NCBI GenBank assembly: GCA_944381165.1
Contig: CALWKC010000008.1
Location: 1 to 64,000 of the forward strand
DNA from: an uncultured Lachnospira sp.
Lineage (GTDB): Bacteria; Bacillota; Clostridia; Lachnospirales; Lachnospiraceae
DNA: 64,000 nucleotides
Direction of reading: 5' to 3'
A program made the translations under genes and the position numbers. This document shows, one piece after another, positions 35,876 to 45,568 of this stretch; the stretch's first letter is position 1, and every line of letters starts with the position of its first letter. The notes beneath the pieces were generated by a model. That model ran no database searches and had not been told where the DNA came from. It saw only the letters and a program-made list of their open reading frames with translations.

Positions 35876-38084
35876 CACTTTTTTTAACCTCGCAAAGAAC
35901 TTTAACCAACTGTTTTATATCAATAGGCTTTGCGACATGTCCCTGCATTCCCGCATCCATGCACAGCCTTATATCATCTGACAGGGTGCTTGCAGTCATT
36001 GCAATAACAGGAATATCTGCGGCATCTTCACGATCAAGCTTTCTTATCTCGCTTGCCGCCCTCAGCCCATCCATAACAGGCATACGCAAATCCATAAAAA
36101 TTACATCGAAGCCCCGCACATCGCTCTCAGAAAATTTTCTGACGCATTCCGCTCCGTTGCATGCACGCTCTGCATTTATTCCGTAGCTTTTTAACTGCTC
36201 GCTTATTACCTCCCAGTTCAGGTCATTATCCTCGGCAATAAGAACACTCATGCCCTCTATGCTTTCGTCATCTGAGACTTCGCCGCTCCCCTGAATAATT
36301 AAATCTGTACCTGAATTTTCCTGCTGTTCTTCACTATCGTCGGTCTCCGGCGGCTCAGCAGTATCCGTCTCAATCATAACCGTAAATGTAGAGCCCTCTC
36401 CCTCCGTACTCTTTATATCTATTTTTCCGTCCATCTCATCTACAATCTGTTTGGCAATAGCCATTCCAAGTCCTGTTCCCTCTTCCTCCCTGCTCTTAAC
36501 GTCCATAGCGCGCGTAAACTGACAGAAAATAATTTTAACAAAATCCTCGGACATTCCTATTCCGTCATCTTTTACCGAATATACAAGTACCACCTTTCCG
36601 GGATTATCTGATTTAAGCTCATCGAACTGCACCTCTATATTTCCGCCTTTAGGCGTATATTTAACTGCGTTTGACAGAATATTTATATACACCTGATTAA
36701 GCCTTCGCACATCAATATACACATATTCACTGATAATATTTCTCATATTTACGGTTATTTTCTGTTCTTTTGCTTCAGCCTGAGGGGCCAGAAATGTCAA
36801 AAGATTTTCCGCAATATCATTTACGCTTGCCGCCTCCGGACAAAGCTTCATTTTTCCGTTTTCCATAGCTGAAATATCAAGAATATCGTTTATCAGCGTG
36901 TATAAATGTTCTCCCGCATACCTGATTTTCAAAAGACAATTCTTTATTTTTGTCGTATTATCCATATTTTCAAGCGCTATATTTGTCATTCCTATTATCG
37001 CATTCATAGGCGTTCTTATATCGTGAGACACCGCCGACAGGAAATCGCTCTTTTCCTTGTTCGCCTTGCGCTCCGCTTCAAGACGAATCTTATTCTTTAT
37101 TCTGTCTGTTCTTGCCGCTATCCCGCACATCAAAGCTATACCGAAGGAAACAGCCACAAATATATACATTATTCCGAAAGAACGTGTAACCATATGCTTA
37201 TAATCCGACATCGGAAGCTGTGCCACACGCTTTGAGACTTCACACGCAATAACATATCCCGTATTTGCAACCGGCTCATACTCAAAATAATGCAGTTCCT
37301 CTTTTTTTATATCTACGCTGCCCTTATTTGCCTCCCTGATACTATCAAGAGAATTGGTAAGCTCTCTTTCGGATATAAATCCGCGTGAATAATACTCTTT
37401 CAGTATATTAAATTCCAGATCTTCAAAAATATCATTACTGTTTCTGCTGGTCACAGCCATATCGCCGTTCTTATCCATCACATACAATGCCGCTGTACCG
37501 TTGTATGCCTCCATATCGAGAATGTGCTGAATATATTCAAGCGTATACACAATTCCAAGCGCATTGTAGCATATTCCGTCAATAGTGTATGTCTGTACGG
37601 GCACAGCAAAAATAAAAATTTCTTTTCCGAAATCCCCCTGGCAATATTGCGCTATTCTGTTTTTTTCATTAAAAAGCGTTATTCTTCCTACGCCAAGTTC
37701 TAAATTCCCGTCCTTACCGTCAGATGAGATGTAATTTCCGCTGCTGTCAATAAATACGACAGCCTCGGCGCCAAGCTCAATCTGCCTGTTCTTTACATAT
37801 TCTCTTTCAGCCGAAAAATAAAAGTTTTCATCAATACTTTTTTCTGCAAAGTGTTCATCAATAGCTTTAAGCATATTAAAATTTGTAATAACCTTATCGG
37901 CATAGGCCTTTTGTATCTGGCTCAAAAGCTCGCTTACATTGTTGCTGCCAAACGAATCTATCCTCTTTGCGGACGAACCGTAATATGTTACAAACTGAAA
38001 CACTGCCGCGATTAATGTAACTACCGCAAGTAAAATCACAAATACACGAATAACACCGCTTAAATTATTATCCTTCACCGGCAT
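35856..38084 (-). CDS. Hybrid sensor histidine kinase/response regulator
   Basis: A 742-residue membrane kinase: N-terminal membrane helix, a large extracytoplasmic sensor of about 270 residues (Cache-like by length and position), second membrane helix near 305-325, HisKA domain with phosphoacceptor SHDIRTPMN, ATPase domain (N box NILSNAVKYTP, G boxes DDGIGM and GTGLGMAI) and a C-terminal receiver with phosphorylatable Asp in FMDLRMPVMDG and Lys in AKPID. No output domain is fused, so a partner regulator is elsewhere. Adjacent to cstA, whose promoter overlaps its 3' end; nutrient sensing is a guess. Confidence 0.9.
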   Translation of the reverse strand: MPVKDNNLSGVIRVFVILLAVVTLIAAVFQFVTYYGSSAKRIDSFGSNNVSELLSQIQKAYADKVITNFNMLKAIDEHFAEKSIDENFYFSAEREYVKNRQIELGAEAVVFIDSSGNYISSDGKDGNLELGVGRITLFNEKNRIAQYCQGDFGKEIFIFAVPVQTYTIDGICYNALGIVYTLEYIQHILDMEAYNGTAALYVMDKNGDMAVTSRNSNDIFEDLEFNILKEYYSRGFISERELTNSLDSIREANKGSVDIKKEELHYFEYEPVANTGYVIACEVSKRVAQLPMSDYKHMVTRSFGIMYIFVAVSFGIALMCGIAARTDRIKNKIRLEAERKANKEKSDFLSAVSHDIRTPMNAIIGMTNIALENMDNTTKIKNCLLKIRYAGEHLYTLINDILDISAMENGKMKLCPEAASVNDIAENLLTFLAPQAEAKEQKITVNMRNIISEYVYIDVRRLNQVYINILSNAVKYTPKGGNIEVQFDELKSDNPGKVVLVYSVKDDGIGMSEDFVKIIFCQFTRAMDVKSREEEGTGLGMAIAKQIVDEMDGKIDIKSTEGEGSTFTVMIETDTAEPPETDDSEEQQENSGTDLIIQGSGEVSDDESIEGMSVLIAEDNDLNWEVISEQLKSYGINAERACNGAECVRKFSESDVRGFDVIFMDLRMPVMDGLRAASEIRKLDREDAADIPVIAMTASTLSDDIRLCMDAGMQGHVAKPIDIKQLVKVLCEVKKSVDIFLP

Positions 38085-38232
38085 TTATACCACCTTCCTG
38101 TTTATCTGCATTTCCGATATTACGCAATTATCTTCCATGTTTGATTTCACTTAGTTTTTCACCAAACATTATTGCATAATTATCCTGTACAGTAAAATGA
38201 ACTTTAGGTATAAATGCAATTCATACGTCTTT

Positions 38233-38901
38233 TCAGTTAAAGGACATATAATTCTGACTCACTTTATCCCAGTTAATCACAGAAAACCAGTCATCTATAT
38301 AATCGGCTCTGAGATTATAGTGTTTAAGATAATACGCATGCTCCCAGACATCAATCACGAGCAGCGGCTTCAAGCCGTCCACCATCGGATTATCCTGATT
38401 AGCCGTATTTACTATCTTTAAATTTTTGCACTGTGATACCAGCCATGTATAGCCCGAGCCGAACACTGACATTGCCGCCTTTTTAAACTCGCTCTTAAAT
38501 GAAGCGTAATCACCGAAATCTCTGTTAATGGCTTGCAAAAGCCTTCCGGAAGGCTTCCTCTCACAGCCGCCTATCTTTATTATACTCCCGTCAACCACCC
38601 CGGCATCATCTGCCGGCATAAGCAATTCAAAATAAAATCTGTGATTATACACTCCGCCTGCATTATTTCTTATCTGTCTGCCGAGGCTTCCCGACAGACA
38701 AGGAGCCATGCATATCAGCTGCTTAAGCGTGAGCTTCTGTAAATCGGGATAATATTCCAGAATATCATTCAGCTGCTGTATATACGCCTGCAAATGTTTA
38801 TTATGATGCAGCATCATTGTCTTTTTATCGATAAACGGCTCCAGTGCATCAAATTCATACGGCAAGGGCAAATTAATATAAGGGTAATATTGATTTTCCA
38901 C
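38233..38901 (-). CDS. Iron/manganese superoxide dismutase family protein
   Basis: A 222-residue member of the Fe/Mn SOD family, converting superoxide to oxygen and hydrogen peroxide. The four metal ligands are placed as expected: His in MMLHHNKHLQAY, His in GGVYNHRFYFE, and Asp and His in DVWEHAYYL. The family segment FGSGYTWLV has Tyr for the usual Trp. The sequence is somewhat diverged, including a Cys-containing insertion (SIIKIGGCERKPSG). Metal preference cannot be told by eye. Transcribed with or after the PhoH-like gene, 58 bp away. Confidence 0.87.
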   Translation of the reverse strand: MENQYYPYINLPLPYEFDALEPFIDKKTMMLHHNKHLQAYIQQLNDILEYYPDLQKLTLKQLICMAPCLSGSLGRQIRNNAGGVYNHRFYFELLMPADDAGVVDGSIIKIGGCERKPSGRLLQAINRDFGDYASFKSEFKKAAMSVFGSGYTWLVSQCKNLKIVNTANQDNPMVDGLKPLLVIDVWEHAYYLKHYNLRADYIDDWFSVINWDKVSQNYMSFN

Positions 38902-38959
38902 CTTGATTCCTCAAAGCATTTTTTTATATTATATGACCCTGAAATTAAAATGGTAACTT

Positions 38960-40339
38960 TCAGAGACGCTTTACCGCGTCCATAGCAAGTTCCGAGCGCT
39001 CGCACTCATCTGCCGACAGCGACACCTGCCAGCAGTAAGGACTTCCCTTCATATACTTGGCAGCATAAGAAAGCCCGTTTGTCCTCTCGTCCAAAAACGG
39101 CTTATCTATCTGATTAGGGTCGCCCAAAAGTATTATTTTCGTTCCCTTTCCGGCTCTGGTGATAATTCCCTTCACCTGATTCGGAGTCATATTCTGAGCC
39201 TCATCGATTATCAGATATGTTTTTGAGATAGAGCGTCCTCGTATAAAGTTGAGAGCCTCTGTCTGTATTATTCCCCTCTCAAATATCTCTGTTATCTTAT
39301 CGCCAAGCAGCTCCTCGTCCTCATACCTGCTATTTTCATCAGAATCAAGTATCTGCTCGAGGTTGTCAATTACAGGACGCATAAGCGGCGCAATCTTCTC
39401 CTGCTCGCTGCCCGGAAGAAAGCCTATGTCATCATCAAACTGCGCGTTAGGTCTGCACACGATAATTCTTCTGTACTCTCCGTTAGGATTGTTGTAAACC
39501 TTTTCCATTCCTACCGCCAGAGAGTAAAAGGTTTTTGCCGTACCCGCCATTCCCTTGATTATAACCAGCGGAGCGCTCTGTGCGTCAGTCATCAGCGCCT
39601 CCTGCATAAAATACTGCCCGGCGTTTCTAGGAGAAACTCCATATGGCTTGCTCTTCTTGAATTCCAGAGGCACAATCTTATTTTTCTTTACACGTCCCAA
39701 AAGTGTCTTTTTTGTTGACTGGTCGGCTTTGAGCACGACAAATTCATTTTCGTACAGCTCCGGCTCTATTCTGTTTCCGTACTCGTCGGTCTCATACACC
39801 AGATCTGATGAAATTCCCGACTTTTTAAATTCTTTTATATGCTCCTCGGGTATATAGACCTGCGTTCTTCCCGTGTAGCCTGCATCCTCCCTGCTTATCT
39901 GCTCCGTCGTAAAATCCTCTGCCCTAACGCCTATAATCTGAGCCTTGAGTCTCAGCACAAGGTCCTTTGTGACAAGAATTATCTGACCGTCTGAGCCGGC
40001 AGCTTCGCAAAGCCCCTTACAAACCATAAGAAGCCTGTTGTCAGCCTTATCCTCCGGCAAATCCGGCGGAAGCTCCACATTCACAAAATTTTTTTCAACC
40101 CTAAGCATACCGCCGCTCTCCAGCTTTACGCCCTCAAGCAGATTTCCCTTTGCTCGCAGACTCTCAAGCATTCTTACTGCTGCTCTCGCATTCGCGCCTC
40201 TGTCACCCTCGGCCTTCTTCAGACCGTCAAGCTCCTCTACCACCACAAGCGGTATAACAAGGTCATTGTCCTCAAAACAGCCGAGCGCATACGGTGCCTG
40301 AATTAAAACATTTGTGTCAATCACATAGGTCTTTTTCAT
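38960..40339 (-). CDS. PIN-PhoH family ATPase (YlaK-like)
   Basis: A 459-residue cytosolic protein: an N-terminal PIN ribonuclease-like domain (KKTYVIDTNVLIQAP, with later acidic residues DRGANARAA and VTKDLVLR) fused to a C-terminal PhoH ATPase. Such PIN-PhoH proteins are thought to act on RNA as helicase plus nuclease. Walker A reads GMAGTAKT, with Ala in place of the usual second Gly of GxxGxGKT; Walker B is YLIIDEAQN. The HD gene lies just upstream and ends 20 bp before it. Confidence 0.9.
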   Translation of the reverse strand: MKKTYVIDTNVLIQAPYALGCFEDNDLVIPLVVVEELDGLKKAEGDRGANARAAVRMLESLRAKGNLLEGVKLESGGMLRVEKNFVNVELPPDLPEDKADNRLLMVCKGLCEAAGSDGQIILVTKDLVLRLKAQIIGVRAEDFTTEQISREDAGYTGRTQVYIPEEHIKEFKKSGISSDLVYETDEYGNRIEPELYENEFVVLKADQSTKKTLLGRVKKNKIVPLEFKKSKPYGVSPRNAGQYFMQEALMTDAQSAPLVIIKGMAGTAKTFYSLAVGMEKVYNNPNGEYRRIIVCRPNAQFDDDIGFLPGSEQEKIAPLMRPVIDNLEQILDSDENSRYEDEELLGDKITEIFERGIIQTEALNFIRGRSISKTYLIIDEAQNMTPNQVKGIITRAGKGTKIILLGDPNQIDKPFLDERTNGLSYAAKYMKGSPYCWQVSLSADECERSELAMDAVKRL

Positions 40340-40358
40340 AAATCTCCTCCCTTTGAGC

Positions 40359-41018
40359 CTAAATCATTCTCTGTCCGTTGATGACAAGCCAAAAAGACAG
40401 TCCCAGCTTTTCTGCCGCCTTGCGGCACAAAATCATTCTGTCGAGAAAAATTTCAAAGTAATCCATTACAGAGCACATTTCCGTGTCAATTTTTAATTCA
40501 AGTTCAATATGCGAGCCTTTTACAATCTCCACTCTGCTCTCCTTCACCGAATAATTCACTCTGTCATGAATGTCAAACTTAGCAATATCGCGATTTCTTA
40601 CACGCGTATATCGCACATCCGTCTTATCTGCAAGTATAAGCGCCGCCGCAACAGAATTAACCGGATATGCTGTAGATTCGTCATGATTGCCTATCGCGGA
40701 GATTATAGTTGCAATGTCCTCCGAGTCGGCTCCCATTTTATCCAGAATTCTGAACGCCATCACCGCCCCGGACTGCGCATGGTCGATGCGGTTAATGACA
40801 TTTCCTATGTCATGAAGATACCCTGCTATTCTGGCAAGCTCCGCCTGCCTCGCATCAAAATCAAGCGTAACCAGAATTTCTCCGGCAAGGCCTGCCACTC
40901 TCATGACATGAGAAAAGCTGTGCTCCGTATATCCGAGTGCCGCAAGTGATTCGTCCGCCTTCTGTATATACGTCTGCACAGCTTTGTTATTTCTTATATC
41001 TTCAAAAGTTATTTTCAT
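40359..41018 (-). CDS. HD-domain phosphohydrolase
   Basis: A 219-residue HD-superfamily protein. Metal-binding residues appear in order: His in SFSHVMRVAG, His-Asp in AGYLHDIGNV, His in RIDHAQSG and the later Asp in LILADKTDV. The superfamily hydrolyses phosphate esters, often of nucleotides. Substrate unknown. It is upstream of the PIN-PhoH gene and downstream of a terminator that closes the pectate lyase transcript. Confidence 0.85.
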   Translation of the reverse strand: MKITFEDIRNNKAVQTYIQKADESLAALGYTEHSFSHVMRVAGLAGEILVTLDFDARQAELARIAGYLHDIGNVINRIDHAQSGAVMAFRILDKMGADSEDIATIISAIGNHDESTAYPVNSVAAALILADKTDVRYTRVRNRDIAKFDIHDRVNYSVKESRVEIVKGSHIELELKIDTEMCSVMDYFEIFLDRMILCRKAAEKLGLSFWLVINGQRMI

Positions 41019-41037
41019 AGCATCTTTCCTTTCGTCA

Positions 41038-41080
41038 GCAAAAGAGGGTATACTGTCCGCTTTATAAACAGTATACCCTC
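41038..41080 (-). terminator. Terminator of the pectate lyase gene
   Basis: Perfect 13-bp stem (41044-41056 with 41068-41080) and 11-base loop, followed on the minus strand by TTTT. It lies 113 bp after the pectate lyase stop and just upstream of the HD gene. Confidence 0.75.
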
Positions 41081-41193
41081 ACTCAGGTAAAATTCTCTAT
41101 CAATTTTACGTTAAAAACATGTAAAATTCATCTGATGTCTCACATACAGTACCGCCTAAACTGCTTTTTATTCAAGCCGGTACTATACTTTAA

Positions 41194-44100
41194 TTAATCC
41201 GCGAAGCTGCAGCCGATATAACCGCCGTTTTCTCCTGCAGTATAGAGACTGCTTGTCGTCTTAAGCTCATACAGACCTCCGAGATTAATACTTCCGTCAT
41301 CATTTCTGAAAATCTCATGATAGTCTGCTGTATAAGCCCCTGTTGATGCGTTGTAGCCAGGAATCTCCGTGCTCACGAAATCAGAATTGCTCACGGTATT
41401 TTCTCTTGCCTCAGAACCTGTATACTTGGTCTTTGCTCCGTCAGTGCATGTCCACTGATTTACCCAATAATATCCCTGTCCTTTATAGTTATACAGAACA
41501 TGGCTGAGCTCTCCTTTGAACTGGTCTGTCGCAGATGAAGATGATGCCGCTACAGACAATATGTTAGTGTACTTTGCGTCTGCTGACGTCCTGTAACACA
41601 TGTAATTTGCCTTATTTGTGTCATATTTTCCGTTATTTACAGCAGTACAGTTAGTCATTGTAACAGCTCCGCCGTTTCCGTTATCGGTAAATCCTGTAGC
41701 GCCGTTGTTAAACGCAAGGCAATTCTCAACCACATGAGGCGTAGGGCATTCGCCGTTGCTGCCTCCGAGCTTAAAGCCGTTCATGTCGCCGTTTGCCGAG
41801 CCCGTGCCGTCAGTAAGCTTGCCGTTGCCAAATGCAACGCAGTTCTTGATTGTCACAACACCGATAGGACCTGTCGCAGGCTTTGCGTATAAATCCCAGC
41901 CGTCATCGCTGTTGCAGTATGAAATACATCCGTCAAATACATTTCCCTCACCGCATGTAAGCTTTGCTGCAAAGCCGTCCGCATTCTCGCATGTAGCCAA
42001 ATCCTTATTGTTATATGCTGTACAGTTAAGAATTGTATTGTATGAAGGCCACTGTTCAATGCTGTCATAGCTTGTGTTGTATCTGCTGAGCTGCAGGCCT
42101 GTATCATGGTTGCCGTAGAATTTGCAGAGTTCGATTATATTATAATCGCCTGACAGAAGCATACCGTTATCGCCTGCATTGCAAATATCGATGTCATAGA
42201 AATGCCAGTATGAGCCGTCAAGAGTAATTCCTCTGTTAGAGCCCGCCTCAGCCATTCCTTCAAAGTCTATTGTAACTGTCTTTCCGTTAATACTGCTTAT
42301 CTTCTTATAGCCAAATGCGTTTCCGCTGTTGCTCTCATCAATTATGATAGGAGCGTTGTACATTTCATATGCATAATATGTACCTGAAAACATCCATATT
42401 GTATTTCCTGCATTTACGGTATTTATAGCAGTCACCAAATCCATAGGATCTTCAAATGTACCTGCCGCAGATGAAGTTCCGTTTACAGAGACATAAATAT
42501 CTCCAGCCTTGTAATCAGGCGCTTCCTCACGCACCTCATCATCGTCAGTATCTCCCGTATCTCCTCCCGGATTTGTCGGTTTTTCTTCCGGTGTTGTAGG
42601 CTGCTCACCAGAGCTTCCCTGTCCCGTAACAGAAATATAGTATAGATTAGCTGTGTCAGCCTTTGTTATTGTATGGCTTCCTGCCTCCAAATTAACTGTG
42701 AGAATTCCGTTTGATGCGGTCAGCTTCTCGCCGTCAACTTTTATACTATTTGAGAAATCCGAGTTAAATACAAGCGTAAGTGTTCCCTCAGACTCCATTG
42801 TAAATGAAATATTTGTAGAGCTTTCAATCTTTAAACATTTTGTAAGCGTAAGACCGTTATAATTAACAGTTCCTTTGCTTGAAGACATATTACCCTCAAT
42901 TACAAAGTAATCGCTTGTCTTATCCTGTTCTGTAAAATTGTGTGTATATGTTTCAGAAGTACTTGGAACAGTCGGCTCCTCTGTTGGTTCTTCAGTCGGC
43001 TGTTCTGTAGGCTCCTCTGTTGGCTCTTCAGTCGGCTCTTCTGTAGGTTCCTCTGTTGGTGTTTCCGTCGGTTCCTCTGTCGGTGTTTCCGTCGGCTCCT
43101 CGGAGCTGTCCTGTACAGTCACTGATATATAGTACAGATTAGCTGTATCAGCCTTTGTTATTGTGTGGCTTCCTGCCTCCAATTCAACCGTAAGAATTCC
43201 GTTTGAAGCCGTCATCTTTTCGCCGTCGATATTGATGCTCTTTGAGAAATCAGAGTTGAATACAAGCGTGAGTGTTCCCTCAGATTCCATTGTAAACGAA
43301 ATACTTGTAGAGCTCTCAATCTTTAAGCAATCTGTAAGTGTAAGACCGTTGTAATTAACAGTTCCCTTGCTTGAAGACATATTGCCCTCAATCGCAAAGT
43401 AATCGCTTGTCTTTCCCTGCTCTGTAAAGTTATGTGTAATTGTGCCTGTAACAGTTGGAGTAGTAGGTTTCTCCTCCGGTGTTGTCGGCTCTTCTGTTGG
43501 CTGTTCAGTAGACTCTTCCGGTATTGTCGGATTCTCGCCGGAGCCGCCTGGATTTTCACTTGAAGTGCCGTCCATTCCGCCTACTGACTTAAGCTGTGAA
43601 GTATATGACATAAGCTTTGACTTAAGCTCCTGATTTACTTCATACGACTCATCATCAACAGAATTATCAAATGTCCACTCAAAGTCTCCTCCGTTCATAC
43701 GTCCGGCAAAATTAACTACTGTGTTCTTTGCGTCCTCAGCAGACTGAACAGTATAACTGTAAAAGTTTGATGCGGTATCAAAATTGCTGTATTTAGAACC
43801 TCCCTTTGTAGCTGTGCAGTCTATAACCTCATCTCTTGATGATGCGAGATAAAAGTCAAACTGGTCAGAACTCTCATTCTGTGTCACAGCAGCCTTAGCT
43901 CCCTCGATATGATTTCCGTATGCCTTGATAACGCCGCCGTTCTCGCCGCTGAATGTACCGCTTGAGGTGTCTGAATAAAGAATATCAGAGCCCTGGCCTG
44001 CCATTAACATAGGATACTTGCAGTTTCTGAAATAGTTGTTCTCCACAAATACAGAGCTGCCCATTGTAGCGCCAACTCCGTATTTTGAATTACCATCATA

Positions 44101-45210
44101 GTAATTGTTATAAATATGAACTGTGCATGTCCTTATTCTAGGATGTCTTGAATCTGAATGGTCATACCAGTTATGATGATATGTGATATAATTTTCTGTA
44201 GATTCACTCTTCATGCCCTGAAGGTTACTCTTACCGGTATCATAAAAATGATTATATGAATGTGTTATATATGTAGATGTCTTTGTATCAAGAGCGCCGT
44301 CGCCCTTTACCTGGTCTGCATCAGAGCCGGCATGTCCGTAAAAGAAATCACAGTTGTGCACCCATACATGGTCATTTTTCTGCTGAAGTCCTACATTATC
44401 TCCCTCTGAACTGTCGCAGTTCATAAAAGCAAGATTTCTGAGCTCAACATTGCTTGAATTCTTTATTCTTATTCCAAAGCCGTTGATTGTCGAGTCCTCG
44501 CCAACACCCTCAAATGTAATTCCGTTGGTGCAGCCGTCTATAACAATATCGCCCTTGTCCATAACAGCCATATCTGTGATATTTCCGATAAATCTCACAC
44601 ACAAAGGTCTGCTGTCTTTGCCCTTCTTAAATCCGTTGATAATCGCCTGAATACCAACGCAAGGATTTGAGGTTGCCCCTGTAACCTCAAGTGAAACCTC
44701 GTCCTTATTTTCCTCTGTGATATATAAAACCACAGCGTTGCTCTTGAGCGTTCCGTCATCATTGTAAGCTCCTGATGATGTACCGTTCACAAAGCCGTAG
44801 CCGCTCCTGTCATGCGCATATACATTAATCGCTGATGTCTGCGCGTACACTGAGCCGCTCTCCAAAACAGCCTCAACCTTTAATGTGTAGCTGCCCGCCT
44901 TTAAGCCAAGCGCATCTACACGCCAGTAATCCGGATATTCTCTGATTAACTCGTTGTCGAGCTGTTTGTAAGCTGAGTCAGAAGCTGACGCTTCCTTTAC
45001 ATATGCCTTGTATCCTGTGGCTCCTTCCACAGCATACCACTCCGCATATGCACTCTCAAACCACCCGTCTGACTCTTTAATTGTCAGACTTGTCTGCACG
45101 CTTCTTGTAGCCGCAGTTACACCCATCTGCAGCATAGAAGCGAGCACCATTACGAAAGCCAGCATAAACGCTACGGCTTTCCTGCACTTTTGAAAATGCC
45201 TCTTCTTCAT
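41194..45210 (-). CDS. Secreted bifunctional pectate lyase (PL1 + CBM77-like x2 + PL9)
   Basis: A 1338-residue exported pectinase. After a signal peptide (to about residue 34) come a fibronectin-like N-terminal region, a PL1 beta-helix lyase (about 130-510; DGALDTKTSTYITHSYNHF, catalytic DSRHPRIR), two near-identical modules of about 105 residues (about 590-695 and 755-860) resembling pectin-binding CBM77, joined by a Thr/Pro/Glu repeat linker, and a PL9 domain (about 900-1338; CENADGFAAKL, NSDDGWDLYA, catalytic Lys in MNGFKLGG). Both lyases cleave polygalacturonate by calcium-dependent beta-elimination. The same order is known in Ruminococcus flavefaciens PL1/PL9. No wall anchor or dockerin is seen. 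The start ATG at 45210 has GGGAG. Confidence 0.9.
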   Translation of the reverse strand: MKKRHFQKCRKAVAFMLAFVMVLASMLQMGVTAATRSVQTSLTIKESDGWFESAYAEWYAVEGATGYKAYVKEASASDSAYKQLDNELIREYPDYWRVDALGLKAGSYTLKVEAVLESGSVYAQTSAINVYAHDRSGYGFVNGTSSGAYNDDGTLKSNAVVLYITEENKDEVSLEVTGATSNPCVGIQAIINGFKKGKDSRPLCVRFIGNITDMAVMDKGDIVIDGCTNGITFEGVGEDSTINGFGIRIKNSSNVELRNLAFMNCDSSEGDNVGLQQKNDHVWVHNCDFFYGHAGSDADQVKGDGALDTKTSTYITHSYNHFYDTGKSNLQGMKSESTENYITYHHNWYDHSDSRHPRIRTCTVHIYNNYYDGNSKYGVGATMGSSVFVENNYFRNCKYPMLMAGQGSDILYSDTSSGTFSGENGGVIKAYGNHIEGAKAAVTQNESSDQFDFYLASSRDEVIDCTATKGGSKYSNFDTASNFYSYTVQSAEDAKNTVVNFAGRMNGGDFEWTFDNSVDDESYEVNQELKSKLMSYTSQLKSVGGMDGTSSENPGGSGENPTIPEESTEQPTEEPTTPEEKPTTPTVTGTITHNFTEQGKTSDYFAIEGNMSSSKGTVNYNGLTLTDCLKIESSTSISFTMESEGTLTLVFNSDFSKSINIDGEKMTASNGILTVELEAGSHTITKADTANLYYISVTVQDSSEEPTETPTEEPTETPTEEPTEEPTEEPTEEPTEQPTEEPTEEPTVPSTSETYTHNFTEQDKTSDYFVIEGNMSSSKGTVNYNGLTLTKCLKIESSTNISFTMESEGTLTLVFNSDFSNSIKVDGEKLTASNGILTVNLEAGSHTITKADTANLYYISVTGQGSSGEQPTTPEEKPTNPGGDTGDTDDDEVREEAPDYKAGDIYVSVNGTSSAAGTFEDPMDLVTAINTVNAGNTIWMFSGTYYAYEMYNAPIIIDESNSGNAFGYKKISSINGKTVTIDFEGMAEAGSNRGITLDGSYWHFYDIDICNAGDNGMLLSGDYNIIELCKFYGNHDTGLQLSRYNTSYDSIEQWPSYNTILNCTAYNNKDLATCENADGFAAKLTCGEGNVFDGCISYCNSDDGWDLYAKPATGPIGVVTIKNCVAFGNGKLTDGTGSANGDMNGFKLGGSNGECPTPHVVENCLAFNNGATGFTDNGNGGAVTMTNCTAVNNGKYDTNKANYMCYRTSADAKYTNILSVAASSSSATDQFKGELSHVLYNYKGQGYYWVNQWTCTDGAKTKYTGSEARENTVSNSDFVSTEIPGYNASTGAYTADYHEIFRNDDGSINLGGLYELKTTSSLYTAGENGGYIGCSFAD
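42615..43440 (-). repeat. Duplicated CBM module and PT/PE linker repeat
   Basis: Two copies of an approximately 315-bp module (about 43440-43125 and 42945-42625) are nearly identical in DNA, for example over 43150-43400 versus 42655-42905. Between them lies a run of Glu-Glu-Pro-Thr codons (about 43105-42965). This indicates recent internal duplication. Confidence 0.85.
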
Positions 45211-45568
45211 GTTTAAACTCCCTTTTACATTATTTGGGAAATACATTCCCTGAGGCATATATTAGCACATTTGCCATAACAATCAACTGTCTTTTTGTTT
45301 ATATTTTCCATTTTATTGTATTTATTTAAGTACAATCTTACAAATTATTCTTAATATATTCACACTAGTGCAATCAGGCTATTTTAATCATATATAGCTT
45401 TACTGTTAAATTATCTCTTATATAACACACTCTTTACACTTTATATCAGATTATTTTTCTGTATTTTGTGGCTTAATCAAGACTTTTTCACTTGCAATCA
45501 CAGTAATTTTTACTTACACTTAACAGCGTGACTATAAATAAAATATAACCTAAGAAGGGAGCATTTTT
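45211..45568. other. Divergent intergenic region pectate lyase / MATE
   Basis: AT-rich 358-bp gap. It contains the pectate lyase promoter; on the MATE side only a weak TATAAA near 45533 is visible. No obvious operator palindrome. Confidence 0.55.
45259..45286 (-). promoter_or_regulatory. Promoter of the pectate lyase gene
   Basis: -35 TTGATT (45286-45281), -10 TAATAT (45264-45259), 16-bp spacing, about 50 bp before the start codon. Confidence 0.65.

Noticed and set aside
42960-43110. Possible CRISPR-like short repeat array
   Set aside because: Repeats are contiguous codon blocks inside a coding linker, with no spacers.
42938-43132. Val-Gly-Ser-Ser repeat protein on the plus strand
   Set aside because: It is the antisense of the Pro/Thr/Glu linker codons of the pectate lyase.
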